Part shown: positions 5,733-12,016 of the stretch, in pieces
Position numbering within the stretch: position 1 is the first letter of the stretch
Layout: every line of letters begins with the position of its first letter
Notes under the pieces: generated by a model
Database searches by the model: none
Told to the model about the DNA's origin: nothing
The model's input: only the letters and a program-made list of their open reading frames with translations
From: a virus
Direction: 5' to 3' (one strand)
DNA: 37,858 nt
Virus record (IMG/VR): IMGVR_UViG_3300044535_000098
Coordinates: 1 to 37,858 of that record
Made by a program: the position numbers and the translations under genes

Positions 5733-6377
5733 TCAGAACGGGATATCGTCGCCCAGATCGTCGGCAATCGATTGACGCTTCTGCTCGGAGAGACCCTTCT
5801 TCTCAAACGGGTCGTCCTTGGGCGTGACGGTCTCGAAGTCGTCCAGCCCGTTGCCGCCGTAGACAGCCTCGGTCACCTGCACGGCGTCCAAGAGCAGGCT
5901 GATGCCGCCCATGCCCTCGGGGTCCACCACGGCCACCGCCCAAGCGCGCACGGTGCCCTTGGAGCCGCCCCAGAGCGCGAGATCCGCCAGCGGCTGCTTC
6001 TGCCCGTCGATCACGGTCGGTGCCGCGTTGGCCGATCCATCCTTCTTGGTGCCGTTGCGCTTGGCCGCGAAGCGAACCATGCCCGTCTCGTTTCCGCTGG
6101 CGTCCTTCACCTTCTTCATGCCGAAGACCTTCGCGAACTGCGGCATCTTCGGGCTGCGTGCGCGGGAAGCCTCGTAGTGTGCCTTCAGCGCGTCGTAGAT
6201 CGGCTTGGCATCCTCCTTCGGCATTTCGACCTCAACCGACCACGCGGCGTTGGATGCCGTCGGGGCGCACGGCTCGCTGGCCTGCTTCTGGGTGTTGAAC
6301 CGATAGGTCTGGTTCAGCTTGGGGTACTGCAGGGTGCCCTTCATCAGCACCTTCAGGAAGTCATCATTGTTCGCCAT
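5733..6377 (-). CDS. Single-stranded DNA-binding protein (DUF2815-like)
   Basis: The product has 214 residues. It begins MANNDDFLKVLMKGTLQYPKLNQ, a pattern of DUF2815-type phage ssDNA-binding proteins with an OB fold. It ends in an acidic tail closing with DDIPF, the docking peptide of bacterial SSBs that recruits host DNA-metabolism proteins. It lies between the RecE-like nuclease and the primase-helicase, as expected for a replication and recombination SSB. The tail is seen directly. The DUF2815 assignment is from memory of the N-terminal pattern and overall size. Confidence 0.8.
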   Translation of the reverse strand: MANNDDFLKVLMKGTLQYPKLNQTYRFNTQKQASEPCAPTASNAAWSVEVEMPKEDAKPIYDALKAHYEASRARSPKMPQFAKVFGMKKVKDASGNETGMVRFAAKRNGTKKDGSANAAPTVIDGQKQPLADLALWGGSKGTVRAWAVAVVDPEGMGGISLLLDAVQVTEAVYGGNGLDDFETVTPKDDPFEKKGLSEQKRQSIADDLGDDIPF

Positions 6378-6400
6378 TGGTATCTCCTCTCGGCGTGGGG

Positions 6401-7213
6401 TTAGAAGTCGATCTGTTCATCGAACACATCGTCCTCGGCTCGGTCCACCTGCCACCGGGGCAGGTCAACATGGTTAATCAAAGGCCAGCCCGTTTGGAAG
6501 GTGTCAAATGCCTCCGCGCGGCTGATCTCTTCGAGGGTCGCCGTGACGCGCATGTCGGCGACGGCGAGGTATTCTTCGGTCAGTTCGTGCAGGCCGACGG
6601 CGAAGGGTGCCTCCTTCTCAACGGCCACAAAGATGAACGATCTGGCCTCATAGCCAGCCGCACGCAGGCAGCGCAGGTAGAAGGCCGCCTGCAGGTCGTA
6701 ATTGTAGCCACGGATCTCGCGCGGGAAGCCGCTCGGGCTGGCGTCACGCGTCGTCTTGATGTCGAACACGACGCCATGCTCCTGCAGGTAGCCGTCCGGG
6801 CGGCACTTGATGTTCACGCCAGTGATCGGGTCGGTGGCGAAGAAGTTGGCCTCGGCGACAAAGGTCTTGTCGATGAGGTAGCGGGCCACCACGGGGTGTG
6901 CGCGCGTCTCCTCGGCGATCTTCTCGGCCAGATCGAAGTCGGCCTCGGTCAGGAGGATCTTGCCGTCCAGATCGGCGGCGAGTTGCGCCTCCTTCCACTT
7001 GTTGCCCCGGCGATCCTCGGGTCCACGCAGGACGAGGCTCTTCTCAGGCTCCAGCACCAGAGCATGCACGGCGCTGCCCAAGGCGAAGGCCGGGCTGGCC
7101 TTGTAGACCTTCGCCTTCCAGTGGGCCAGCGACTTGGCTGCCACCGCCTTCACGTCGCTGGACGAGATGTTCGGGTGGGCGTGGTATTCTTCGTTGGTCA
7201 TGTCGCGGATCAT
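6401..7213 (-). CDS. RecE-like PD-(D/E)XK exonuclease (DUF3799-like)
   Basis: The product has about 270 residues from the ATG at 7213, which overlaps the stop of the RuvC-like gene as ATGA and follows AAAGGGGAA. The N-terminal NEEYHAHPNISSSDVKAV is typical of RecE/DUF3799 nucleases. The catalytic core shows RPDGY (near 136) and VFDIKTTRDAS (near 152), giving the D...DxK metal site, then a conserved YDLQAAFYLRC helix. Such enzymes resect double-stranded ends for single-strand annealing. No RecT or Red-beta-like annealing protein is visible, so the SSB or a host protein may be the partner. Confidence 0.8.
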   Translation of the reverse strand: MIRDMTNEEYHAHPNISSSDVKAVAAKSLAHWKAKVYKASPAFALGSAVHALVLEPEKSLVLRGPEDRRGNKWKEAQLAADLDGKILLTEADFDLAEKIAEETRAHPVVARYLIDKTFVAEANFFATDPITGVNIKCRPDGYLQEHGVVFDIKTTRDASPSGFPREIRGYNYDLQAAFYLRCLRAAGYEARSFIFVAVEKEAPFAVGLHELTEEYLAVADMRVTATLEEISRAEAFDTFQTGWPLINHVDLPRWQVDRAEDDVFDEQIDF

Positions 7214-7647
7214 TGCTTCCCCTTTCCGTAGAGTGCGATCAATGCAGCCTCGGCCCTGCCGTCGTCCTTCACCCGCGCCCACTGGTCGGCGCTGTCGGGG
7301 AAGAATTGGCTGGCCAGCGCGCGGCTGGCGTTCTTGTCCGTGGACAGCCGCATGTACTTCTTCCACGCGGACGGATCGACCTCAAACGTCGGCACGCCCG
7401 CGAAGAACAGGCACGCCTTCAGTTCACCGTACGCGACAGCGATGGTGACTGCATTTTTGATCCCTATCATTCTTGGAAAATAGGGTCGCTCCAGCCAAGC
7501 GCATTTGACCTTTCCGATATCCGCGATCAGCGCCAGCTTCTCGTCCAGCGTGCCGGGCATGTCATATGTAGCGACCCCCATCTCGTCGCAGTCCAGCAGC
7601 GCGAATGCTCCGCTCTTGCCGGGGTCGATGCCGAGGATCAGGGTCAT
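7210..7647 (-). CDS. RuvC-like Holliday junction resolvase
   Basis: The product has 145 residues. Motifs are ILGIDPGKSGAFALL near the start (first Asp), WLERPYF near residue 51 (Glu) and KDDGRAEAALIALYG near 128 (last acidic residues), which form the RNase H-fold active site. Phage RuvC-like enzymes resolve branched DNA before packaging. Its stop overlaps the next ATG as ATGA and its own start overlaps the upstream stop, so it is translationally coupled to both neighbours. Confidence 0.85.
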   Translation of the reverse strand: MTLILGIDPGKSGAFALLDCDEMGVATYDMPGTLDEKLALIADIGKVKCAWLERPYFPRMIGIKNAVTIAVAYGELKACLFFAGVPTFEVDPSAWKKYMRLSTDKNASRALASQFFPDSADQWARVKDDGRAEAALIALYGKGKQ

Positions 7648-7913
7648 GCTTCACCCGTCGCAATCTCGCCGCCGCAGGCCAGATAGCCGCAGCCGTCGAT
7701 CCAGTTGTCCGCGTGGGCCGGGTTCGACTTGGCGCGGGCCAGCTTCAACAACGTCATCATCACGGCCACGTCGTGCGCGGTCACGATGGTGTCGAGGTGC
7801 GCGGTCCAGTACAGGGCGATGAGGTTGAAATTGCTCTCCGCGTCGCCGTGCGTGGCGTCCCGATCCTTGGTGACGTACGCCTTCGCCGTGTCCAAGATCT
7901 CGGCGCGGTTCAT
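7644..7913 (-). CDS. DUF6378-like protein
   Basis: The product has 89 residues from the ATG at 7913, chosen over GTG at 7919 because AAGGGGA is 8 bases upstream and the ATG overlaps the regulator's stop as ATGA. The sequence RDATHGDAESNFNLIALYW, then VAVMMTLLKLARAKSNP and DNWIDGCGYLACG, matches the DUF6378 pattern seen in many phage genomes. The HGD...N and D..ID..GY arrangement resembles MazG-like all-alpha pyrophosphatases, but no activity is known to me. Confidence 0.75.
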   Translation of the reverse strand: MNRAEILDTAKAYVTKDRDATHGDAESNFNLIALYWTAHLDTIVTAHDVAVMMTLLKLARAKSNPAHADNWIDGCGYLACGGEIATGEA

Positions 7914-8110
7914 TTCCACGTCCCCTTGTCGCGCAGGCTGTCAATCCCGGTGATCTCAGCCAGCCTGTTGCGGTATATCGCGCCGGGCGTGATGTTGTTC
8001 TGCATCCATCTCGACATGCTGGATTTGGCGACTGGAACTTGGTCTGCGATCCAGCCAAGCTTGCGCCCGCCGTCCGCCGCCCACTGTCTGATTTGGTCTT
8101 GAGCCTTCAC
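7910..8110 (-). CDS. Small HTH regulator, Cro or repressor-like
   Basis: The product has 66 residues from a GTG at 8110 preceded by AGGAGG. It is mostly one helix-turn-helix: KLGWIADQVPVAKSSMSRWMQNN with a following basic segment. It is the first gene of the leftward replication operon and is divergent from the rightward early operon, the place of a switch regulator. Two small dyads overlap its own promoter. No integrase is present, so it may set early/late timing rather than lysogeny. The HTH is a pattern call. The role is inferred. Confidence 0.75.
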   Translation of the reverse strand: MKAQDQIRQWAADGGRKLGWIADQVPVAKSSMSRWMQNNITPGAIYRNRLAEITGIDSLRDKGTWK

Positions 8111-8137
8111 GGCGTCCTCCTGTGCTTCGGTTCGATC

Positions 8138-8171
8138 TGTCTATTTGTGAAATAATTTTGCGTCAAGCGCA
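8138..8171 (-). promoter_or_regulatory. Promoter of the leftward replication operon with candidate operators
   Basis: On the minus strand TTGACG (8166-8161), 17 bases and TAGACA (8143-8138) form a sigma70-type promoter before the HTH gene. Two dyads overlap it: TATTT-GTG-AAATA (8142-8154) over the spacer and -10, and TGCG-TCAAG-CGCA (8159-8171) over the -35. These are natural sites for autoregulation by the small HTH protein. No binding data exist. Confidence 0.5.
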
Positions 8172-8178
8172 TTTTTTC

Positions 8179-8238
8179 TGTTGCATGCGGTGCTGCAGGC
8201 TGTATGGTGGTCACACTAACTAGCAAACAAGGATGACC
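8179..8238 (+). promoter_or_regulatory. Promoter and leader cassette, rightward copy (early operon)
   Basis: TGTTGCAT (8179-8186), 14 bases, TGTATG (8201-8206), 11 bases, then the 21-base leader at 8218-8238, identical to the one before gene 2916-3203. The order and spacing match the leftward cassette at 3207-3267 almost exactly. The -10 is weaker (TGTATG) and the 11-mer is not preserved (TTGCATGCGG instead of TTGCATCGTACGG). It should drive the rightward early operon. Confidence 0.65.
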
Positions 8239-8241
8239 CAG

Positions 8242-8469
8242 ATGACCCTCCGCCAGATCAAGATGGACCTCGACGGCCTCTACATCAAAACCTACAAAAC
8301 CGAAGAGAACCTCATGAAGCGCATTGACGCGGACCGGGACATGTACCCGGAATACAACGACCGCTTTATGGTGGTTCGTACGCCGAATGGCCGCTGGACT
8401 GCCATCGTGCAACTCGACAAATCGACGGGCGGCTACGTTGGCCGCTACGACGGCTTCATGACGATCTGA
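8242..8469 (+). CDS. Early operon protein 1, unknown function
   Basis: The product has 75 residues from the ATG at 8242. An in-frame ATG at 8233 lies too close to AAGG, and the sister leaders favour the later start. The sequence runs MTLRQIKMDLDGLYIKTYKTEENLM and ends in strand-like segments (MVVRTPNGRWTAIVQLD, GGYVGRYDGFMTI) that suggest a small alpha/beta fold. No family is recognised. As the first gene after the early promoter it may act on the host. Confidence 0.7.
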   Translation: MTLRQIKMDLDGLYIKTYKTEENLMKRIDADRDMYPEYNDRFMVVRTPNGRWTAIVQLDKSTGGYVGRYDGFMTI

Positions 8470-8473
8470 CCGC

Positions 8474-8602
8474 ATGACCGACCTCGAACTCGAACTCAAC
8501 AGGCTTGGCATTATTGCCAAGCCAGCACCCCGCCCCCAGCCAGCGGCCTACGCGCCGCCCCAGTGGAAACCAACTTACCCCGGCGAAGAGCCGCCGTTTT
8601 GA
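8474..8602 (+). CDS. Micro-protein, Pro-rich, 42 residues
   Basis: ATG at 8474 starts 4 bases after the previous stop and ends at TGA 8602. The protein begins MTDLELELNRLGIIAKPAP and then turns proline- and tyrosine-rich (PPQWKPTYPGEEPPF). The acidic and leucine-rich start and Pro-rich tail look like a short helical plug plus an unstructured tail. There is no strong Shine-Dalgarno, so translation would rely on coupling. No family is recognised. Confidence 0.5.
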   Translation: MTDLELELNRLGIIAKPAPRPQPAAYAPPQWKPTYPGEEPPF

Positions 8603-8614
8603 TAGGAGACTAGC

Positions 8615-8800
8615 ATGACCAAGACCGTAACCCTCACGCTGGAGCAGGCGCGGCTTGCACTTCAGTGCGTCGAGGCCAGCATTGCCGCAAGCGAAGATAG
8701 CTATTTCTCCGACATGCTTGAAATTAGCTTCACACTGCGCCGCGCCGAGTTGGCCCAGCGCCTGAACACCGCCATCAACAACGCCATAAAGGATAACTGA
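8615..8800 (+). CDS. Small helical protein, unknown function
   Basis: The product has 61 residues, starting MTKTVTLTLEQARLALQCVEA and ending ELAQRLNTAINNAIKDN. It is almost wholly helical. ATAGGAGAC precedes the ATG with good spacing. No family is recognised. It follows the micro-protein at 8474-8602 by 12 bases and lies 1 base before the next gene, inside the early operon. Confidence 0.65.
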   Translation: MTKTVTLTLEQARLALQCVEASIAASEDSYFSDMLEISFTLRRAELAQRLNTAINNAIKDN

Positions 8801-8801
8801 C

Positions 8802-8900
8802 ATGCGTATCCGAGACGCCGCCGCCGACCTGATCGGGGCCATCGCAATCTTCGGCCTGCTCTGGGCTGGCTTCGTCTTCGCTCACGGCATGGGGTGGTGA
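8802..8900 (+). CDS. Single-pass membrane micro-protein, 32 residues
   Basis: ATG at 8802 follows AAAGGA with about 8 bases between. The product MRIRDAAADLIGAIAIFGLL and then WAGFVFAHGMGW has a charged N-terminus and one strongly hydrophobic helix of about 18 residues. It stops 1 base before the next ATG. Early single-span phage peptides often act on the host membrane, but no role can be assigned here. Confidence 0.55.
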   Translation: MRIRDAAADLIGAIAIFGLLWAGFVFAHGMGW

Positions 8901-8901
8901 G

Positions 8902-9093
8902 ATGGCTGTCAGACTTGGAGCAATGGACACCCACATCGTGCTGACCGCGCTGTGGGATTACCGCGAGACGCTGACGATCTACAACGACACTAGGCCCACG
9001 CCGGAACTCAAAGACAAGATCGACAGCGTTGATCGTCTCATCGAAAGCTACAAGAAATCATACTTCGCCTTGGACAGATTGGGGATCATGTGA
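8902..9093 (+). CDS. Small protein, unknown function
   Basis: The product has 63 residues, starting MAVRLGAMDTHIVLTALWDY and ending SYKKSYFALDRLGIM. It is predicted mostly helical. The start at 8902 lies right after the TGA of the membrane micro-protein. Its stop overlaps the next ATG as TGATG. No domain is recognised. Coding status rests on the tight packing and Shine-Dalgarno GGTGAG. Confidence 0.65.
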   Translation: MAVRLGAMDTHIVLTALWDYRETLTIYNDTRPTPELKDKIDSVDRLIESYKKSYFALDRLGIM

Positions 9094-9314
9094 TGGCCAA
9101 GTGGAAAGTGACAGACCAAGTGCCCTTTGATAACGCGATCCGCATCATCAACTACGTCTCCGGGACGCAGCGGGCAAAGGACATCTTCGGCAACGAAGGC
9201 CCAGAGACGCCCGTCATCAACTGGCGGATGGAGCAGTTTTGTCCGTGGGGCTGGCAACCTGTGCCTGTCTACCACGAAGAGGCTGACGGGACGCTGACGG
9301 AGGTAAAGCAATGA
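9093..9314 (+). CDS. Small protein, unknown function
   Basis: The product has 73 residues from the ATG at 9093, which shares its A with the previous TGA. The sequence runs MAKWKVTDQVPFDNAIRIIN and later NWRMEQFCPWGWQPVPVYHE, rich in Trp and Pro in its second half. No family is recognised. It ends in ATGA with the next gene. Confidence 0.65.
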   Translation: MAKWKVTDQVPFDNAIRIINYVSGTQRAKDIFGNEGPETPVINWRMEQFCPWGWQPVPVYHEEADGTLTEVKQ

Positions 9315-9508
9315 CCATCCAATCCCTCCGCGACTACATCGCCCACAAGCAGGCGCAGATCGACGACCTCATGAAAAAGCACGGGCAAGGCGTTAGGCCG
9401 GGGTGGGTCGGTGAGGAGATCACCATGCTGACCTTTTACAAGCAAGACGCCGAAGACCAACTCAAGCAACTGGAACAGAACAATGCAACAGACCATTCTT
9501 CTAACTAA
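9311..9508 (+). CDS. Small coiled-coil-like protein, unknown function
   Basis: The product has 65 residues, starting MTIQSLRDYIAHKQAQIDDL. Two helical stretches (about 2-22 and 37-57, YKQDAEDQLKQLEQNN) have heptad-like spacing, with a glycine-rich turn between (GQGVRPGWVGEE). The ATG overlaps the previous stop as ATGA. Its 3' end overlaps the next gene by 26 bases. No family is recognised. Confidence 0.65.
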   Translation: MTIQSLRDYIAHKQAQIDDLMKKHGQGVRPGWVGEEITMLTFYKQDAEDQLKQLEQNNATDHSSN

Positions 9509-9881
9509 CCAACTCGCCACGGGCAGTGCCTTTGCCCTGACCGCAGACAACGAGAACGTGTTCATCCCCAGCAAGGTCATGCTCGACAAGGGCGTGCGCC
9601 CCGGCCAGAAGGTGCAGGCCATCGTCGTGCCGAACATGACCCGGCCCGACCGCACGCCTTGGTTGGCGGTGAGCATTTTGGACGCCGAGCCTGTATCGCA
9701 AGACGATACGTTGGACGCTTTCATCTTGCAAAGCCTAGAGCAAGGGCGAGGCACGGTTCAGGAGATCGCGGAAGACCTAAACCTGAGTGACGCCGTGGTT
9801 GCCTCCAATCTGGCCAGGATGGTGGCGTCAGGAGAGGTTGTGCGGGTTGTCTGCTACGATCTGCCGGAGGAGGACGAATGA
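9483..9881 (+). CDS. OB-fold plus winged-helix regulator-like protein
   Basis: The product has 132 residues. Residues about 8-65 (GSAFALTADNENVFIPSKVM, then KGVRPGQKVQAIVVPN) read like a cold-shock or S1-type OB fold: F-x-L...VFIP...GQKVQA. Residues about 88-125 (TVQEIAEDLNLSDAVVASNL, then ASGEVVRVVCYDL) read like a winged helix with wing strand. An OB plus wHTH pair suggests nucleic-acid binding and transcriptional control within the early operon. Both folds are judged from pattern only, and no homologue is named. Confidence 0.6.
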   Translation: MQQTILLTNQLATGSAFALTADNENVFIPSKVMLDKGVRPGQKVQAIVVPNMTRPDRTPWLAVSILDAEPVSQDDTLDAFILQSLEQGRGTVQEIAEDLNLSDAVVASNLARMVASGEVVRVVCYDLPEEDE

Positions 9882-10096
9882 TGTTCTGGCGCAAGGAACC
9901 GAAGACCATGCCCGTGCGTGACGTGCAGTCGGAAGCGGTGGCGGCGATCATTCAGGGGTCGGCTGTGCTGCCCTCGAAGCGGCTGACCAACGCGATCTAC
10001 ACCGCGTTGCTGGACAACCGCGACATGTCGGTGGCTGAGTTGGACGATCTGGCAAACAGGATTTCGCGGCTGGCTTGGAGCAGGGGGCGGAAATGA
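9878..10096 (+). CDS. Small protein, unknown function
   Basis: The product has 72 residues if the ATG at 9878 (overlapping the previous stop as ATGA) is used, or 71 from 9881. The sequence runs MMFWRKEPKTMPVRDVQSEA and then KRLTNAIYTALLDNRDMSVA, helical with a basic C-terminus (SRLAWSRGRK). A conserved-looking LDNRDMSVAELDDLANRI stretch resembles short helix-turn-helix segments, but this is weak. No family is recognised. Confidence 0.65.
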   Translation: MMFWRKEPKTMPVRDVQSEAVAAIIQGSAVLPSKRLTNAIYTALLDNRDMSVAELDDLANRISRLAWSRGRK

Positions 10097-10272
10097 TCAG
10101 AGACTACGTCCTTACAAAGACGGCCTCTCGGTTCGAGGCCCTTGGCATCAGCGTTGCTGTTGGGGTTTTAACCCCCGGCGCGTTTACTGCGTGGAACCTT
10201 GGGGTGGCGGTGACCATACTGGTCGTTATGGCCCTCGTCGTGGTGGGAATGGAAACATGGGGGCGGAAATGA
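10093..10272 (+). CDS. Small membrane protein, two hydrophobic segments
   Basis: The product has 59 residues from the ATG at 10093 (ATGA overlap with the previous stop). The sequence has an N-terminal charged part (MIRDYVLTKTASRFEALG), then two hydrophobic stretches (ISVAVGVLTPGAFTAW and VAVTILVVMALVVVGM). It could span the inner membrane twice. It resembles small holin-like or host-envelope early proteins. The exact role is unknown, and it lies far from the lysis block. Confidence 0.6.
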   Translation: MIRDYVLTKTASRFEALGISVAVGVLTPGAFTAWNLGVAVTILVVMALVVVGMETWGRK

Positions 10273-10439
10273 CTGACTTCTGGGACAACATCGTGCCGCT
10301 GGCGGGCATCGCTTGCCTTGCGTTCTTTATCTACGGCATCGGTCATCTGATCCTTGCTGACTTGGAGCGCGGTCAGGTGCGCTACGAGCAGTGCATCGCC
10401 GCCGACAAGCAGTGGGTGCAGGGGAGTTGTGTGAAATGA
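10269..10439 (+). CDS. Small membrane protein, one hydrophobic segment
   Basis: The product has 56 residues from ATG 10269 (ATGA overlap). One hydrophobic helix (IVPLAGIACLAFFIYGIGHL) is followed by a hydrophilic tail with two cysteines (EQCIAADKQWVQGSCVK). An N-in or N-out topology cannot be decided. It is paired with the membrane gene just upstream, so the two may work together. No family is recognised. Confidence 0.6.
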   Translation: MTDFWDNIVPLAGIACLAFFIYGIGHLILADLERGQVRYEQCIAADKQWVQGSCVK

Positions 10440-10915
10440 CTGACGAAAAACTGATCGCACGGCTGCGGTATGCTTGTTACTTGGCCTTTGATGACGGGAC
10501 CAATGACTTCGGAACAGCACCCGAAGCCGCCGACCGCATCGAGGCTCTGACCAAGGAGCGGGATGAGGCTGATGACCTTACCAAGGCTGCATTTGCGGAC
10601 GGGGCTTCGAACAACATCAGGCTGGCTGAGACATCATACCGCGTTAAGTGGCTTGAAGCCAAGCTGGCGGAGTGCGAGGCACGACTTAGTAAGGCGGTGG
10701 AGTTGCTTGAGGCGTGGGGCGATGTGGCTGTGCATTGCAGCATTGAAGAGGGCGTCTGCTGCTGCGGAGATAACATGGAGAACCATACTAATCCGATGGA
10801 CTGCGGACATACGCCGCTCGATCACGGCACTTACATTGCGGGGCATTTGGAAGAGACTACCCGCTCCACCCTCGCAGAGATCAAAGGAGGCAATGATGCC
10901 AAGAGCGATTTGTGA
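10436..10915 (+). CDS. Hypothetical protein with coiled coil and Cys/His cluster (repeat-family member 1)
   Basis: The product has 159 residues from ATG 10436 (ATGA overlap). It has AADRIEALTKERDEA near residue 36, a coiled coil through WLEAKLAECEARLSKAVELL, then a Cys/His-rich stretch (HCSIEEGVCCCGDN...HTNPMDCGHTPLDHGTY) that could bind zinc, and ends STLAEIKGGNDAKSDL. The modules AADRIEAL, LEAKLA and LAEIKG recur in the next two genes, suggesting duplication. The last codons also hold the Shine-Dalgarno of the next gene. Confidence 0.65.
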   Translation: MTDEKLIARLRYACYLAFDDGTNDFGTAPEAADRIEALTKERDEADDLTKAAFADGASNNIRLAETSYRVKWLEAKLAECEARLSKAVELLEAWGDVAVHCSIEEGVCCCGDNMENHTNPMDCGHTPLDHGTYIAGHLEETTRSTLAEIKGGNDAKSDL

Positions 10916-11231
10916 AGACTGCGGGTCTCTGGTTGAAGCGGAGTTGACGCACAATGGTATCTGCGCCGTTGGCCATTACGTTCACTGCGGCTGGGGGCAT
11001 CAACTGTCGCCAGATGACCTAATCTCAGATGACGTAGCCGAAATCATCTCAAAGCTCGAAGCCAAACTGGCGAAGACGGTGGAGGCGTTGGAGAAGATCG
11101 CAGGCGTCAAAGGCCCCTACAGTCACCCGTTTCCTGAGGCCAGTGAAGGTTATGGTGCGTTTGCCATTGTGACCTCCCGCGAAGCCCTCGCAGAGATCAA
11201 AGGAGAGATCAAAGGAGAGAGCCATGAGTGA
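10896..11231 (+). CDS. Hypothetical protein with N-terminal Cys pairs (repeat-family member 2)
   Basis: The product has about 111 residues from the ATG at 10896, 5 bases after AAAGGAGG. The ATG at 10893 is too close. The start PRAICEDCGSLVEAELTHNG and later VGHYVHCGWGHQLSPDD carry a CxxC and a His/Cys set, so a small zinc-binding fold is possible. The middle has KLEAKLAKTVEALEKIAG and the end REALAEIKGE, modules shared with its neighbours. It overlaps the previous gene by 20 bases in another frame. No family is recognised. Confidence 0.65.
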   Translation: MPRAICEDCGSLVEAELTHNGICAVGHYVHCGWGHQLSPDDLISDDVAEIISKLEAKLAKTVEALEKIAGVKGPYSHPFPEASEGYGAFAIVTSREALAEIKGEIKGESHE

Positions 11232-11526
11232 CGCGTTCACGCCTCGAGCACTGGCATCAGTTACGCCGAAGAAAAAGCCCATCACCGTGTGGGAAGCCGC
11301 CGACCGCATCGAAGCCCTCGAAGCCAAGCTGGCAGGCGGTGTTATCGCAGAATACGATGATGGCTCAACCGTATTTCTGAGCGGCTACGCAGGCGGCGCG
11401 GCTGATGGTGGTGCATGGTCTACCCTCACCTTAATGGAAAGAGCGCCAGACGGCACACTTCGAGAGCGCAAATACAAAGCGCAAGGAGATTGGTGCGCCA
11501 CCCTCGCGGAGATCAAAGCCACATGA
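11224..11526 (+). CDS. Hypothetical protein (repeat-family member 3)
   Basis: The product has 100 residues. After a variable start (MSDAFTPRALASVTPKKKPI) it has EAADRIEALEAKLAGG, then a strand-rich part (AEYDDGSTVFLSGYAGG, STLTLMERAPDGTL) and ends CATLAEIKAT. The coiled-coil and LAEIK modules match those in the two preceding genes, so these three genes share ancestry or have exchanged ends. The ATG at 11224 overlaps the previous stop by 8 bases and is preceded by GGAGAG. Confidence 0.65.
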   Translation: MSDAFTPRALASVTPKKKPITVWEAADRIEALEAKLAGGVIAEYDDGSTVFLSGYAGGAADGGAWSTLTLMERAPDGTLRERKYKAQGDWCATLAEIKAT

Positions 11527-11717
11527 CCCGCACCCGGCACGACACATCGCCCCAAGCACAGGCCATCCGCGCCGCTGGCTTCGTGCGCGTGCCGGGTGGG
11601 CTTTGGGCAACGCCCGAGCAGCTTGAGCTTATTTTGTATATGCTCCAGCAAAACTTAGACGAAATAAACGCAATAAAGGACCGATACGATGGCACCACCA
11701 CGTCGTCACATTACTAA
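11523..11717 (+). CDS. Small helical protein, unknown function
   Basis: The product has 64 residues from the ATG at 11523 (ATGA overlap). The sequence runs MTRTRHDTSPQAQAIRAAGF and later TPEQLELILYMLQQNLDEIN. It has a small GGLWAT turn and a long helix. Its 3' end overlaps the next gene by 29 bases. No family is recognised. Confidence 0.65.
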   Translation: MTRTRHDTSPQAQAIRAAGFVRVPGGLWATPEQLELILYMLQQNLDEINAIKDRYDGTTTSSHY

Positions 11718-12000
11718 AGACATGCTCATAGCCTGCCGAGAAAAAGGGTGGCATTTAACGTTAGCGGCTGCTCACCTAGAAATGCACCGATCCAGCGTTG
11801 CCGCCGCCTGTGAGCGTTTTGGCATCGTGCTGCCCATGCACAACTTCTCGCCGCAACGTGTCAGCAAGAAAAGCAAGGTGTGGGTTGACGTGATCGACGG
11901 CGAGACAAAGCCCAAGGTCAAGCTGTCGGCCAGCAAGGCGTCCATTCAACGCGCCATTGACGACATCGAGCGTCAAAAGCGGTTGCGGGCCGCAGGCTGA
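11689..12000 (+). CDS. HTH DNA-binding protein at the end of the early operon
   Basis: The product has 103 residues. It starts with a helix-turn-helix (ITKDMLIACREKGWHLTLAA and AHLEMHRSSVAAACERFGI) of the recombinase or terminase-small type. A basic linker and a C-terminal helix rich in Lys and Arg (KASIQRAIDDIERQKRLRAA) follow. AAAGGA precedes the ATG at 11689. It is the last gene before the convergent late operon. It could be a timing regulator. The HTH is a pattern call, the role is inferred. Confidence 0.65.
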   Translation: MAPPRRHITKDMLIACREKGWHLTLAAAHLEMHRSSVAAACERFGIVLPMHNFSPQRVSKKSKVWVDVIDGETKPKVKLSASKASIQRAIDDIERQKRLRAAG

Positions 12001-12016
12001 CCCGATAACTTGAATT

